Assembly: GCA_024402335.1 (NCBI GenBank)
Contig: JAKSTZ010000021.1
Span: 1 to 37,991 of the forward strand
Reading direction: 5' to 3'
DNA length: 37,991 nt
From: Bacteroidales bacterium
GTDB lineage: Bacteria; Bacteroidota; Bacteroidia; Bacteroidales; UBA1715
Shown here one piece after another: positions 1 through 8,535 of the stretch. A program made the translations under genes and the position numbers. The notes below the pieces were generated by a model. That model ran no database searches. It saw only the letters and a program-made list of their open reading frames with translations, and was not told the origin of the DNA. Positions within the stretch are counted from its first letter, which is position 1. Each line of letters begins with the position of its first letter.

Positions 1-345
1 TACACTAATTTTTGTGCCGATATCTTCTTTTGTTATACCAAGTTCTTTTTCTACACCAAGTTCAACAGGAAGTCCGTGGGTATCCCAGCCAGCTTTTCTG
101 TGTACTTGGAATCCTTGCATAGTTTTATAACGACAAACAGAATCTTTTATGGTACGAGCCATTACGTGGTGAATACCAGGAAGACCGTTTGCCGATGGAG
201 GACCTTCAAAAAATACAAATGATTTATGACCTTCACGAGTTGACACACTCTTGTTAAATGTGTCATTTTCAATCCATTTCTGTAGAATATCTTTGTTGAC
301 CTGAGATAAATCTAACCCAGAATATTCTTTAAACTTCTCACTCAT
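1..345 (-). CDS. ileS: Isoleucyl-tRNA synthetase, N-terminal fragment
   Basis: This is a partial gene: 115 codons are visible from the ATG at 345 and the frame runs off the left edge. IleS charges tRNA-Ile with isoleucine in the cytoplasm. The translation contains [20 protein letters not shown] near residue 45. This is the class I synthetase nucleotide-binding signature in the form seen in the eukaryote-like (long) IleS group, with IHHV in place of the textbook HIGH. It is followed by a [12 protein letters not shown] block, where WDTHGLPVE is typical of IleS and its ValS/LeuS relatives. A TAnnTTTG-type -7 element (CAAATATA read on the plus strand, 370-377) lies upstream. The assignment to IleS rather than ValS or LeuS rests on the GLPGIHH context and is fairly safe. 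Confidence 0.9.
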   Translation of the reverse strand, partial: MSEKFKEYSGLDLSQVNKDILQKWIENDTFNKSVSTREGHKSFVFFEGPPSANGLPGIHHVMARTIKDSVCRYKTMQGFQVHRKAGWDTHGLPVELGVEKELGITKEDIGTKISV

Positions 346-453
346 TGTAAAAAACGTTTTTTAATGGTGCAAATATACTTTATATATTTTGCTTCTTACT
401 TATTTATTTCTGTTAATTATTAAACGGATGAAATAAATCTGTTAATAAGTTTT

Positions 454-490
454 ATAAAAAAAGCCATTCATAATAGAACGGCTTTTTATA
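454..490 (-). terminator. Intrinsic terminator after the histidine-phosphatase reading frame
   Basis: An inverted repeat (ATAAAAAAAGCC at 454-465, CGGCTTTTTATA at 479-490) is followed on the minus strand by a T-run. It begins 5 bases past the stop codon at 495. The symmetric A/T flanks could let it work in both directions, but only the minus-strand gene ends here. Confidence 0.75.
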
Positions 491-494
491 AATA

Positions 495-1559
495 TTACCA
501 CCAATTGCTGTAGTCACCTTTATCTGTGTTGTAGCCGCTATCAAGATTTTTAACAGGATAAACTTCCCAAGATTTGTTAGGGTGTACAATGACAGCGATT
601 CCTGTTAGGTAGTTAATCCAATTAGGAGAAACGAATTTTATTGCATGATCAGTTGCCCATTCGGTAAGAATTAATGTTGTGAAATCGTGTGATGTAAACC
701 AAGAAAATGTTTTTCCTTCTGTAAGTTCACAAAGTGTATTTATCATATATATTGCCTTATCATTGGCTTGAGTGATATGGTTTTCGTAGTATTGGGCAAT
801 ATATGGCCATTTAGTGTTTTCGGTAAAATAGTTGCCAAGAACAACGTCGATAGGAGCATGTACGCTTGTTGTATCTTTAGGTTCAGTGTCGCCACGAGAA
901 TTTGCAATGTAATAACTTGTTTCCTTACAGCGTGGATAAGCTGTTGAGCCATAGTATGAATCGTTTATGCCTGCAAGTCCGCCTTGTAATTTTGCACCTG
1001 CAGTTCTTGCCATTTGAATACCTTCGGCAGTTAGTTTGCTGCCAAAAGAAGAATCGTCGTTTCGTTTTGAATGTCTGATTATAAAAATGATTCTATCGCC
1101 TTCTTTTAGTGAATGATACACCGTTGAAGCGTCATTAAAATCAGTCATTGAAAAATTCTTGTAGGTATTAACGGCTGTTCTTTTAAATGTTTGACTACCT
1201 ATTGTGTTTTGTAGCTGTTCTATCGCAGTTTGTAATTCGCTATTTTTAGTCTTTAATTCTTCAATTTTTGTTAGAATGTCATCCAATTGTGCTTTTGTGA
1301 TATATAAAGCGTCATTTTCAAATTCACTGACTTTAGTTGGAACTGTGACTGTTGGCACTTCATTTAAAGTGATAAAACCATTGTCATTTGTAAGTTGGCT
1401 GATTTTAGTAGGCAACTTATCTGATGTTACAAAGTTTTGGTCATTTTGAAGTTCGCTAATTTTAGTTGGAACGTTTACTGTAGGAATATCATTAGCTGTA
1501 ATAAATTGACTATCATTTGTTAATTCACTAATTTTTGTAGGGACTGTAACCGTTGGCAC
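495..1559 (-). CDS. Distal part of interrupted repeat protein: repeats, coiled coil and histidine-phosphatase domain
   Basis: This 354-residue frame (GTG at 1559) is the downstream half of the gene beginning at 3077. The frame is open back to 1664, where it meets the tandem stops TAG TAA at 1670-1665, so it is in phase with the upstream half. It contains the last repeat units, then a likely coiled coil (about residues 92-120), then a histidine-phosphatase superfamily domain (about 155-340). Visible catalytic features are the RHxxR motif (R162, H163, R166), an LTxxGxxxA segment at 176-184, R210 and a second histidine in SHD (H291). The core therefore looks catalytically complete. It has no signal peptide of its own, so translation from the GTG would leave it in the cytoplasm. 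It could be a pseudogene half, or the domain exported only when the stops are absent. The substrate is unknown. Confidence 0.6.
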   Translation of the reverse strand: MPTVTVPTKISELTNDSQFITANDIPTVNVPTKISELQNDQNFVTSDKLPTKISQLTNDNGFITLNEVPTVTVPTKVSEFENDALYITKAQLDDILTKIEELKTKNSELQTAIEQLQNTIGSQTFKRTAVNTYKNFSMTDFNDASTVYHSLKEGDRIIFIIRHSKRNDDSSFGSKLTAEGIQMARTAGAKLQGGLAGINDSYYGSTAYPRCKETSYYIANSRGDTEPKDTTSVHAPIDVVLGNYFTENTKWPYIAQYYENHITQANDKAIYMINTLCELTEGKTFSWFTSHDFTTLILTEWATDHAIKFVSPNWINYLTGIAVIVHPNKSWEVYPVKNLDSGYNTDKGDYSNWW

Positions 1560-2450
1560 TTCGTTTAAAGTGATAAAGCCATTGTCGTTTTGTAGTTGGC
1601 TGGTTTTTGTAGGAACGTTTATAGTAGGAATGTCATTAGCTGTAATGAATTGACTATCATTGGTTTACTAACTGACTTTAGTCGGAACAGTAACCGTTGG
1701 CACTTCGTTTAAAGTGATAAAGCCTTTGTCGTTTTGTAGTTGGCTTGTTTTAGTAGGAACGTTTACAGTAGGAATATCATTAGCTGTAATAAATTGAATA
1801 TCATTAGTTAACTCACTGACTTTAGTAGGAACAGTAACAGTTGGAACTTCATTTAAAGTGATAAAACCATTGTCGTTTGTAAGTTCGCTGGTTTTTGTAG
1901 GCAACTTATCTGATGTTACAAAGTTTTGGTCGTTTTGTAGTTCACTAATTTTAGTTGGAACTGCAACTGCAGGTACATCTTCAATTGTGATGAATTTTGT
2001 ATCGTTTACCAAATCGCTAACCTTAGAAGGAACATTTATGGTAGGAATATCATTAGCTGTAATGAATTGACTATCATTGGTTAATTCATTGACTTTTGTA
2101 GGAACAGTAACGGTTGGCACTTCGTTTAAAGTGATGAAACCGTTATCGTTTGTAAGTTGGCTGGTTTTAGTAGGCAACTTATCTGATGTTACAAAGTTTT
2201 GGTCATTTTGAAGTTCGCTAATTTTAGTTGGAACTGCAACAATAGGCACATCTTCAATTGTGATGAATTTTGTGTCGTTTACCAAATCGCTAACCTTTGA
2301 AGGGACATTTATGGTAGGAATATCATTAGCTGTAATAAATTGACTATCATTGGTTAATTCACTAACTTTAGTTGGAACAGTAACAGTAGGCACTTCATTT
2401 AAAGTGATAAAGCCATTGTCGTTTGTAAGTTGGCTTGTTTTTGTGGGAAC
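1290..2450 (-). repeat. Seventeen tandem ~72-bp coding repeats, period ~24 residues
   Basis: The translated repeats follow a pattern of PTKxSxLxNDxxFIT plus about nine linker residues. I count 17 units across the two halves of the interrupted gene. The first eight units form a higher-order repeat in which four distinct unit types (24+24+24+20 residues, about 276 bp) occur twice in the same order. The NDSGFIT-like style resembles repeats in phage tail fibres and bacterial surface stalks, which suggests an extended fibrous spacer. Near-identical DNA units make unequal recombination likely. These are coding repeats with no unique spacers, so they are not CRISPR. Confidence 0.9.
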
Positions 2451-3077
2451 GTTTATAATTTCTTTTGTATTCCATCTTGCTGTATCTGATGCAGTTATAC
2501 CAAAAGCAACAGATTTAAGAAATGTAGAATCGGTTGCTTTTTGTTCAGGTAATTCAATGTCAAATTCTAGTTCACTTAGTTTTGTTGGTATAATAGGTGC
2601 GCTTTGAATTTCTGAATAGTTATATGTTGGTTTTTGTTCTTCGAAAACCCATTCTGGTAATGCGTCTTTGCTTATTTTTTCTGCATATAATGCGTATGGA
2701 ACGGTTGTTAGTGGAGTTGTTAAGCTGATAGTATAGTTGGTTCCTCCGTTTAAGTCAATTTCGCATAAAATAAAGAAACTACTAGTACTCCAATCTATAT
2801 CTTCGATTGATTGCGTGCTATTACCGTTGCCGTCTCCAATAGCAAATGCAATAAGTCCATTTTGATTTGTCTTTGTTGTTCTTTCTTCAGAATAAACAGA
2901 AACTCCGGTTTCTTCGTCTGTTATAATAGAAATTCGAACGCCAAGATCTTTATCTTGTATTAGATTTCCTTGAGCGTTTCTGATTACAGCTTGGTAACTA
3001 ATTGTGTGTGGAGGATTTGCATGTGTGAAACTTATAGAAACTACACATAAGAAGATAATTGCGAATACTTTTTTCAT
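1668..3077 (-). CDS. Secreted repeat protein, N-terminal half, interrupted by tandem stop codons
   Basis: The product has 469 residues. Residues 1-20 are a signal peptide (MKKVFAIIFLCVVSISFTHA). Residues about 24-135 match a domain common at the start of secreted Bacteroidota proteins (SYQAVIRNAQG near 27, TNQNGLIAFAIGDG near 71, IDW near 94, VPYALYAEK near 126). From about residue 210 the 24-residue repeats begin. In repeat unit 12 the usual codons GAA TTA are replaced by TAG TAA, which ends translation at 1668, yet the frame continues open to 495. The full gene would have 861 codons including the final stop and would end in a histidine-phosphatase domain. It starts 3 bases after the stop of the upstream T9SS gene, so the two are probably co-transcribed. 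It may be a pseudogene, a phase-off allele or a sequencing artefact. Confidence 0.75.
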   Translation of the reverse strand: MKKVFAIIFLCVVSISFTHANPPHTISYQAVIRNAQGNLIQDKDLGVRISIITDEETGVSVYSEERTTKTNQNGLIAFAIGDGNGNSTQSIEDIDWSTSSFFILCEIDLNGGTNYTISLTTPLTTVPYALYAEKISKDALPEWVFEEQKPTYNYSEIQSAPIIPTKLSELEFDIELPEQKATDSTFLKSVAFGITASDTARWNTKEIINVPTKTSQLTNDNGFITLNEVPTVTVPTKVSELTNDSQFITANDIPTINVPSKVSDLVNDTKFITIEDVPIVAVPTKISELQNDQNFVTSDKLPTKTSQLTNDNGFITLNEVPTVTVPTKVNELTNDSQFITANDIPTINVPSKVSDLVNDTKFITIEDVPAVAVPTKISELQNDQNFVTSDKLPTKTSELTNDNGFITLNEVPTVTVPTKVSELTNDIQFITANDIPTVNVPTKTSQLQNDKGFITLNEVPTVTVPTKVS

Positions 3078-3080
3078 TGA

Positions 3081-3566
3081 CTATTCTTTAATTATTCGAT
3101 AGGTTTGTATTTCTGATTCGTTACGTGTTATTTGTAAAAAATATACTCCGTTAATATAATTTGTCAATTGAAGGGTTGTGCCGTTTTGCAAAGTTCCATT
3201 TTCTAAAAATTTCCCTTCTATTGTTGTCAATTTATAGTGATACTTTTCGTTATCTTGAAGTTGTATAGTACAATAATCTTTTGTTGGATTAGGAGAGATT
3301 TTCAATGTTATTTTTTCGTTTTCTTGTACATGTACATTTGTTGAACATATTTCGGCCTGTTGTATTCCTTCTTGTAGGCTTCCTTCTGATGAATTTGTAT
3401 TTAAATAGTTTACTTGTCCGATCGTGCAAGAAATACTACCTTCGTTTGGGATACAAACAGAATTTCCTCCCGAAACAATACCTGTTTGGGCGTAAATTTG
3501 GGAATAGGTGATAAATAGAAATATGGATAAAATCGTTTTTAAAACGGCTTTTTTAGTGTTTTTCAT
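3081..3566 (-). CDS. Small secreted protein with T9SS type A sorting domain
   Basis: The product has 161 residues from the ATG at 3566. This start was chosen over an upstream one at 3623 because it begins a good signal peptide (MKNTKKAVLKTILSIFLFIT, ending near YAQ). The middle part (SGGNSV, then ISCTIGQVNYL, then GSLQEGIQQAEI) matches a module common in small Bacteroidota secreted proteins. The last ~75 residues look like a type A C-terminal sorting domain: KISPNPTKDYCTIQL, then GTTLQLTNYINGVYFLQI, ending near RIIKE. Such domains direct export across the outer membrane by the type IX system and attachment to the surface. It is the first gene of a two-gene unit with the repeat/phosphatase gene, and a good promoter lies upstream. 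The partner function is unknown. Confidence 0.85.
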   Translation of the reverse strand: MKNTKKAVLKTILSIFLFITYSQIYAQTGIVSGGNSVCIPNEGSISCTIGQVNYLNTNSSEGSLQEGIQQAEICSTNVHVQENEKITLKISPNPTKDYCTIQLQDNEKYHYKLTTIEGKFLENGTLQNGTTLQLTNYINGVYFLQITRNESEIQTYRIIKE

Positions 3567-3593
3567 GTGTTTTTGCGTTCTGAAATGCGAGTG

Positions 3594-3623
3594 CAAAAGT
3601 ATAAATATTTTGAAATGTGTCAA
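3594..3623 (-). promoter_or_regulatory. Bacteroidota-type promoter for the T9SS/repeat-protein unit
   Basis: Read on the minus strand there is TTG (3623-3621), a 19-base spacer, and TACTTTTG (3601-3594). This fits the Bacteroidota -33/-7 consensus (TTG, 19-21 bases, TAnnTTTG). It lies 28 bases upstream of the chosen ATG at 3566, which also supports that start, because the upstream alternative at 3623 would overlap the promoter. Confidence 0.65.
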
Positions 3624-3720
3624 TATTTGTTCAAAAAATAGTAGAGAATCAGTATGTTTTACATTTGGTTGTTAGAAACATTCCTGAAAAATATATACAT
3701 TGCGTCTGCTTTTCGATGTT

Positions 3721-4203
3721 ATGAAGAAACAAAGAGGATATTTGCTTGTAGTATTGTTGTTTTTTTGCGTAGGTTGTAAAAAACAATATCCTCATTATGA
3801 TTCTGTGCCGCAGGTCGAATTTCAGGATGTGCAATTGGCTTGTAATGACTCTGATTTCTTATTACGATTTTCTTTCTTGTTGCATGATGGCGATGGAAAT
3901 ATAGGTTTGGAGCCTATAGATACAGTAGCTCCGTATGTAGGGGAGTTTCAACAAAATTTTTATGCTTATGCACATTCAATAGAAGATGGTGAAACGACAG
4001 ATCTTCCGTATGAATTCAGTTATAGAATACCTCGTTTACGAGAAGAGGGGAATGATAAGTTTATAAAAGCAACGGTTAGTGTTGATGTTACTATTGCAAG
4101 AGGTGTATTTTCATACGATAGTGTTTACTTTACATATTTTATTTACGATAGAGATTTGAATAAAAGTAATATAGATACATCAGCAATTGTTGTATTACCA
4201 TAA
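3721..4203 (+). CDS. Small lipoprotein, unknown function
   Basis: The product has 160 residues from the ATG at 3721. An in-frame upstream start at 3700 would add seven residues before the signal peptide. The N-terminus (MKKQRGYLLVVLLFFCVGCK) is a lipoprotein signal with lipobox CVGC. There is a FLLHDGDGNIGL segment near residue 50. The DGDGNIGL style recurs in unnamed Bacteroidota lipoproteins that look like single beta-sandwich domains. No catalytic motif is visible. It stands alone on its strand and ends at a bidirectional terminator shared with ilvC. It is probably anchored in the outer or inner membrane facing the periplasm, because there is no acidic export signal after the cysteine (CKKQ). 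Confidence 0.7.
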   Translation: MKKQRGYLLVVLLFFCVGCKKQYPHYDSVPQVEFQDVQLACNDSDFLLRFSFLLHDGDGNIGLEPIDTVAPYVGEFQQNFYAYAHSIEDGETTDLPYEFSYRIPRLREEGNDKFIKATVSVDVTIARGVFSYDSVYFTYFIYDRDLNKSNIDTSAIVVLP

Positions 4204-4224
4204 ATATTAATTGTATGAAAATAA

Positions 4225-4254
4225 AAAAGCCTGTACGAAATTCGCACAGGCTTT
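4225..4254. terminator. Bidirectional intrinsic terminator between the lipoprotein gene and ilvC
   Basis: The stem AAAGCCTGT (4226-4234) pairs with ACAGGCTTT (4245-4253), with A-rich and T-rich flanks on either side. It sits in the convergent gap between the stop at 4203 (plus) and the stop at 4275 (minus), so it can serve both genes. Confidence 0.85.
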
Positions 4255-4274
4255 CTTATTAGTATAAGAAAATC

Positions 4275-5753
4275 TTATTTGATGATTTCTTTCATAGCTG
4301 TCATTTCAGCACGAAGTTCTTCACCAACAACTTCGATACCGTGGTAACGGATTTCTGCATTGATGCGAACTAATTCCATGTTGTCAACGTGAGCATCTTT
4401 ACCATCGTTATAGTTTTTACCGATAACATCAGTGTCGATTTTGCTCATGAAGTCGCTCAACAAAGGACGACAAGCGTTGTCGAATAAGTAGCAACCGTAT
4501 TCAGCTGTATCAGAAATTACTTTATTCATTTCGTACAATTTCTTACGAGCAATAGTGTTAGCGATTAGAGGCACTTCGTGAAGTGATTCATAGTATGCTG
4601 ATTCTGGTTTGATACCAGATTCTGTCATAGATTCGAAAGCCAATTCAACACCAGCTTTAACCATAGCAACCATCAAAGTACCTTTGTCGAAGTATTCTTG
4701 TTCTTTGATTTCGTCGTTAGAAATAGCAGTTTGTTCGAATGCTGTTTCACCTGTTGCTTTTCTCCAAGTTAACAATTTAATATCGTTGTTAGCCCAGTCT
4801 TCCATCATAGTTTTAGAGAATTCTCCAGAAATGATGTCGGCCATGTGCTTACGGTACAATGGACGCATAATTTCTTTCATTTCTTCAGCAAGATAGAAAG
4901 CTTTCATTTTTGCAGGGTTAGATAGACGATCCATCATGTTAGTGATACCACCAATTTTCAATGCTTCGGTGATAGTTTCCCAACCATATTGGATGAATTT
5001 TGCAGCCCAAGCTGGGTTGATACCTTTTTCAACCATTTTGTTGAAGCAAAGGATAGAACCAGTTTGCAACATACCGCAAAGGATAGTTTGTTCACCCATA
5101 AGGTCTGATTTTACTTCAGCTACGAAAGAAGAAGAAAGAACACCAGCACGGTCACCACCGATAGCAGAAACGTATGCTTTTGCAATTTCCATACCGTCGC
5201 CGTTAGGGTCGTTTTCACGGTGAACAGCTAATAAGCAAGGAACACCGAAACCACGTGTGTATTCAGCGCGAACTTCAGTACCTGGACATTTAGGAGCAAC
5301 CATGATAACAGTGATATCTTTACGGATTTGCATACCTTCTTCAACGATATTGAAACCGTGTGAGTAAGAAAGACAAGCACCTTTTTTCATCAAAGGAAGA
5401 GCCTTTGAAAGAACAGGAGTATGTTGTTTATCTGGAGTTAAGTTCAATACTAAGTCTGCAGTTGGGATTAATTCTTCGAAAGTTCCAACTTTGAAACCTG
5501 CTTCAGTTGCATTTTTCCAAGATTGTCTTTTTTGATTGATAGCTTCTTGACGCAATGCATAAGAAACATCCAAACCACTGTCTCTCATGTTCAAACCTTG
5601 GTTGAAACCTTGAGCACCACAACCTAAAATTACAACTTTTTTACCTTTTAGATAATCACAGCCGTTTGCAAATTCTGAACGGTCCATGAAGTCGCATTTT
5701 CCAAGTTCTGCTAATTTAATGCGGAATGGAATTTCATTAAAATAATTTGCCAT
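4275..5753 (-). CDS. ilvC: Ketol-acid reductoisomerase, class II (long form)
   Basis: The product has 492 residues, the length of the E. coli enzyme (class II), and resembles it closely along its length. It catalyses the isomerisation and NADPH reduction of acetolactate or acetohydroxybutyrate in valine, leucine and isoleucine synthesis. The Rossmann motif GCGAQG lies near residue 44. The [14 protein letters not shown] segment near 66 corresponds to the NADPH-binding loop. [11 protein letters not shown] near 152, [15 protein letters not shown] near 212 and [20 protein letters not shown] near 351 are family blocks carrying the metal and substrate residues. It begins 34 bases after glyA and is probably co-transcribed with it. 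No other branched-chain synthesis genes are in the window, which is unusual since ilvC is often found with ilvD, ilvB and ilvN. Confidence 0.97.
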   Translation of the reverse strand: MANYFNEIPFRIKLAELGKCDFMDRSEFANGCDYLKGKKVVILGCGAQGFNQGLNMRDSGLDVSYALRQEAINQKRQSWKNATEAGFKVGTFEELIPTADLVLNLTPDKQHTPVLSKALPLMKKGACLSYSHGFNIVEEGMQIRKDITVIMVAPKCPGTEVRAEYTRGFGVPCLLAVHRENDPNGDGMEIAKAYVSAIGGDRAGVLSSSFVAEVKSDLMGEQTILCGMLQTGSILCFNKMVEKGINPAWAAKFIQYGWETITEALKIGGITNMMDRLSNPAKMKAFYLAEEMKEIMRPLYRKHMADIISGEFSKTMMEDWANNDIKLLTWRKATGETAFEQTAISNDEIKEQEYFDKGTLMVAMVKAGVELAFESMTESGIKPESAYYESLHEVPLIANTIARKKLYEMNKVISDTAEYGCYLFDNACRPLLSDFMSKIDTDVIGKNYNDGKDAHVDNMELVRINAEIRYHGIEVVGEELRAEMTAMKEIIK

Positions 5754-5787
5754 TATAACAATTTAATAAAAGTTAAACATCTATATA

Positions 5788-7062
5788 TTAAGCGAATAAT
5801 GGATATTGAGCCATCATTTCGTTAACAGTATTTTTTACTGATTTTATTGTAGCTTCTGTTGGGTCGCACAATACTTTGTCGATTAAGTCAACAATAGTTT
5901 TGATTTCTGCTTCCTTAACACCACGTGTTGTGATTGCTGGTGTACCGAAACGTAAACCTGAAGTTTGGAAAGCGCTACGAGTATCAAAAGGAACAAGATT
6001 TTCATTTGTTGTAATATCTGCACTTACCAATGCATCTTTTGCTGCTTTACCTGTTAATTCAGGGAATTTTGGACGTAGGTCAACCAACATTGAGTGGTTA
6101 TCTGTACCATCAGAGATGATTTTGTAACCTTTATCCATGAATGATTGAGCCATTACAGCTGCATTTTTCTTAACTTGTGTTTGATATGTTTTGAATTCAG
6201 GAGTTAATGCTTCACCGAAAGCTACTGCTTTTGCTGCAATTACGTGTTCTAGTGGACCACCTTGCATACCTGGGAATACAGCTGAGTTAATCAATTGTCC
6301 CATAGTTTTTACAACACCTTTTGGAGTTTTCTTTCCCCATGGATTTTCGAAGTCTTTTCCTATAATTATAACACCACCACGAGGACCACGCAATGTTTTG
6401 TGAGTTGTTGATGTTACGATGTGAGCATATTTTACAGGATTGTCCAATAAACCGGCAGCAATCAAACCTGCAGGGTGGGCCATGTCAATCATAAGGATAG
6501 CACCAATTTTGTCGGCAATTGCACGCATTCTAGCATAATCCCATTCACGGCTATATGCAGAACCACCACCGATAATCAACTTTGGTTTTTCTTGCAATGC
6601 AATACGTTCCATTTCATCGTAATCAACACGACCAGTTTCTTTATTCAAATAATAAGGAACTGGTTGGTAAATCAAACCAGATGTATTTACAGGAGAACCG
6701 TGAGATAGGTGACCACCATGGTTCAAATCCAATCCCATAAATTTATCACCTGGTTGAAGAATAGACAACAATACAGCACCGTTTGCTTGTGCACCTGAGT
6801 GTGGTTGAACATTTGCGAATTCAGCACCGTAAAGTTTTTTAAGTCTTTCAATTGCTAAAGTTTCGATTTCATCAACAACTTCGCAGCCTCCATAGTGGCG
6901 TTTGCCTGGGTAACCTTCTGCATATTTGTTAGTACAGTATGAACCCATAGCTTGCATAACTTGTTCACTTACAAAGTTTTCTGATGCAATCAACTCAATG
7001 CCTCGCATTTGTCTTTGATGTTCCTTCTCGATAAGGTCAAAGATAGTATTGTCTCTATTCAT
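5788..7062 (-). CDS. glyA: Serine hydroxymethyltransferase
   Basis: The product has 424 residues, normal for a bacterial enzyme. It is a PLP enzyme that interconverts serine and glycine while charging tetrahydrofolate with a one-carbon unit. The family motif [10 protein letters not shown] is near residue 23, [13 protein letters not shown] near 47, and the PLP-lysine block [14 protein letters not shown] has K222 as the expected Schiff-base lysine. [11 protein letters not shown] near 192 and PGMQGGP lie in the expected order. Upstream on the minus strand there is a TAnnTTTG element (7091-7084) with a TTG 22 bases further out, a slightly long spacing. It reads into ilvC with a 34-base gap, so it probably leads a two-gene operon. 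Confidence 0.97.
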   Translation of the reverse strand: MNRDNTIFDLIEKEHQRQMRGIELIASENFVSEQVMQAMGSYCTNKYAEGYPGKRHYGGCEVVDEIETLAIERLKKLYGAEFANVQPHSGAQANGAVLLSILQPGDKFMGLDLNHGGHLSHGSPVNTSGLIYQPVPYYLNKETGRVDYDEMERIALQEKPKLIIGGGSAYSREWDYARMRAIADKIGAILMIDMAHPAGLIAAGLLDNPVKYAHIVTSTTHKTLRGPRGGVIIIGKDFENPWGKKTPKGVVKTMGQLINSAVFPGMQGGPLEHVIAAKAVAFGEALTPEFKTYQTQVKKNAAVMAQSFMDKGYKIISDGTDNHSMLVDLRPKFPELTGKAAKDALVSADITTNENLVPFDTRSAFQTSGLRFGTPAITTRGVKEAEIKTIVDLIDKVLCDPTEATIKSVKNTVNEMMAQYPLFA

Positions 7063-7138
7063 TAGTTTATTATTTTATTGTTGCAAATTTAAATAATTTT
7101 TGTGTCCAAAACACAATAGTTTAATTATTTGTGAATGT

Positions 7139-8533
7139 TTATTGTAATAGCTTTTTGTATTCGTCAATAAGGCTGTCTCTTACTTTGCATAATAACATAA
7201 CTCCTTTGTCTTTCTTTTGTAATGCTATGTTAAATTTAATTCCTTGTAAGGTTTCTTGTACCATGCGTGGATAGTCAATGAACACTGGCCAAAATAGGAA
7301 TCGTACAATCCAAAATATGAACACTGTCCACCAAGGTAGGGGAACGAAAATTAACCATAATGCAACCCAAATTAAGCTTGTGATTATTCCAAAAACTCGA
7401 CCGCCAACAAACATGATTGAGTTTTTGAACAATGGGTCTTTGGCTATATGTGAAAGTTTTTTCATTGCTATATAGTCAATAGTCCATAGCAAAAGGCTAC
7501 AGAGATATAGTGGTAGGAGAGCTATGCTGAGCATAGAATTCCAAATTAAGCGGAATGCGTCGTAGCCGTTTTTAAGTACAAGATCGGTTGAAAACTTACC
7601 TTGTTGTAATGCTGCTTCAAACATGGCTGCTTTCTTTTGAACAGAAGAAATAAAAGTTCCTGTTTTATTTTCTTCATTTTCAACTATTTCGATAGTCTTT
7701 TTGTCTGCGCAAAATTCTCTTTCTGCTTTCTTTCCAACGAATTTGAATTTTTTTAGAGTTGTATCTTTGCAAACAGTTCGAAGTGTTTCAACGGTGTTAT
7801 ATGTATCGTCCATTTGAGGAATATCGATCATCACATTTCTTAAACCGTTGTCTATTGCTTCTTTGATTTCTGTTTCTGTTGCTTGTGGGTTTTCCTGCAA
7901 TGCAGCAAGGTATTGTTTCATAGGAATTGGTTCACCGAATTTAATGAATAAATTCGAACGGATTTTGCGATAGTCATCGTAGTAAATTCCCACTGGAATA
8001 ACTTGCAAATTCAATGTTGGATTCTTTTGAGAATCAAGAGAATAGTTATATGTTTTTGCTGCAAGTTCAACCATGCGAGGAATAGCTTTCTTTGTCTGTC
8101 TTAAACGACGAAATCCCCAATGTGTACCTTCTGGGAAAATGCCGACAATTTGATTTTTTGAAAGCACGTCAACGATTTTTTTGAATACCAAATCGTTGTT
8201 TTCAAGGCTTTTTAAGCCATCTCTTTGGCGGAAGATAGGTAAAATTTTGAAACTATGTAATATAGGAATAAGTGCTTTTTTATTGTATAAATCGGCACGG
8301 GCAAGCCAAATGGTTGGCCTAAAAATAATACCAACAAGCGTAAGTGGATCCATTGCAGTATTTTGATGGTTTATTGCAAGGATAGTAGGTGTATTTCTCT
8401 TTAGGTTGTTTTTTCCAATGACTGTAATGCTTTTGTACCATAAATAAAGCCAAGGTGTCATTAAAATGTGCTTTACATAGAAATGAAAGGCACTAAATTT
8501 TTCAGGTTTACCTAAGTCTAATTTATTCGCCAT
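7139..8533 (-). CDS. PlsC-like glycerolipid acyltransferase with C-terminal membrane segments
   Basis: The product has 464 residues. The acyltransferase domain covers about residues 25-230. The catalytic motif is NHQNTAMD (H56, D62; HX5D as in a Bacteroidota subfamily rather than the usual HX4D), and GIFPEGTHW (E135) is the glycerophosphate-binding block. It would acylate a lysophospholipid or glycerol-phosphate-type acceptor at the inner membrane. The C-terminal third has several hydrophobic segments (about 325-350 and 372-425). Its start lies 2 bases after the stop of lpxD, so the two are co-transcribed. This ties it to envelope lipid synthesis. The exact acceptor (phospholipid or another envelope lipid) cannot be told from the sequence. 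Confidence 0.85.
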   Translation of the reverse strand: MANKLDLGKPEKFSAFHFYVKHILMTPWLYLWYKSITVIGKNNLKRNTPTILAINHQNTAMDPLTLVGIIFRPTIWLARADLYNKKALIPILHSFKILPIFRQRDGLKSLENNDLVFKKIVDVLSKNQIVGIFPEGTHWGFRRLRQTKKAIPRMVELAAKTYNYSLDSQKNPTLNLQVIPVGIYYDDYRKIRSNLFIKFGEPIPMKQYLAALQENPQATETEIKEAIDNGLRNVMIDIPQMDDTYNTVETLRTVCKDTTLKKFKFVGKKAEREFCADKKTIEIVENEENKTGTFISSVQKKAAMFEAALQQGKFSTDLVLKNGYDAFRLIWNSMLSIALLPLYLCSLLLWTIDYIAMKKLSHIAKDPLFKNSIMFVGGRVFGIITSLIWVALWLIFVPLPWWTVFIFWIVRFLFWPVFIDYPRMVQETLQGIKFNIALQKKDKGVMLLCKVRDSLIDEYKKLLQ

Positions 8534-8535
8534 AA

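Noticed and set aside
1290..2450. Regular direct repeats that might be read as a CRISPR array
   Set aside because: The repeats are continuous and in frame, encode a repeated peptide and have no unique spacers.
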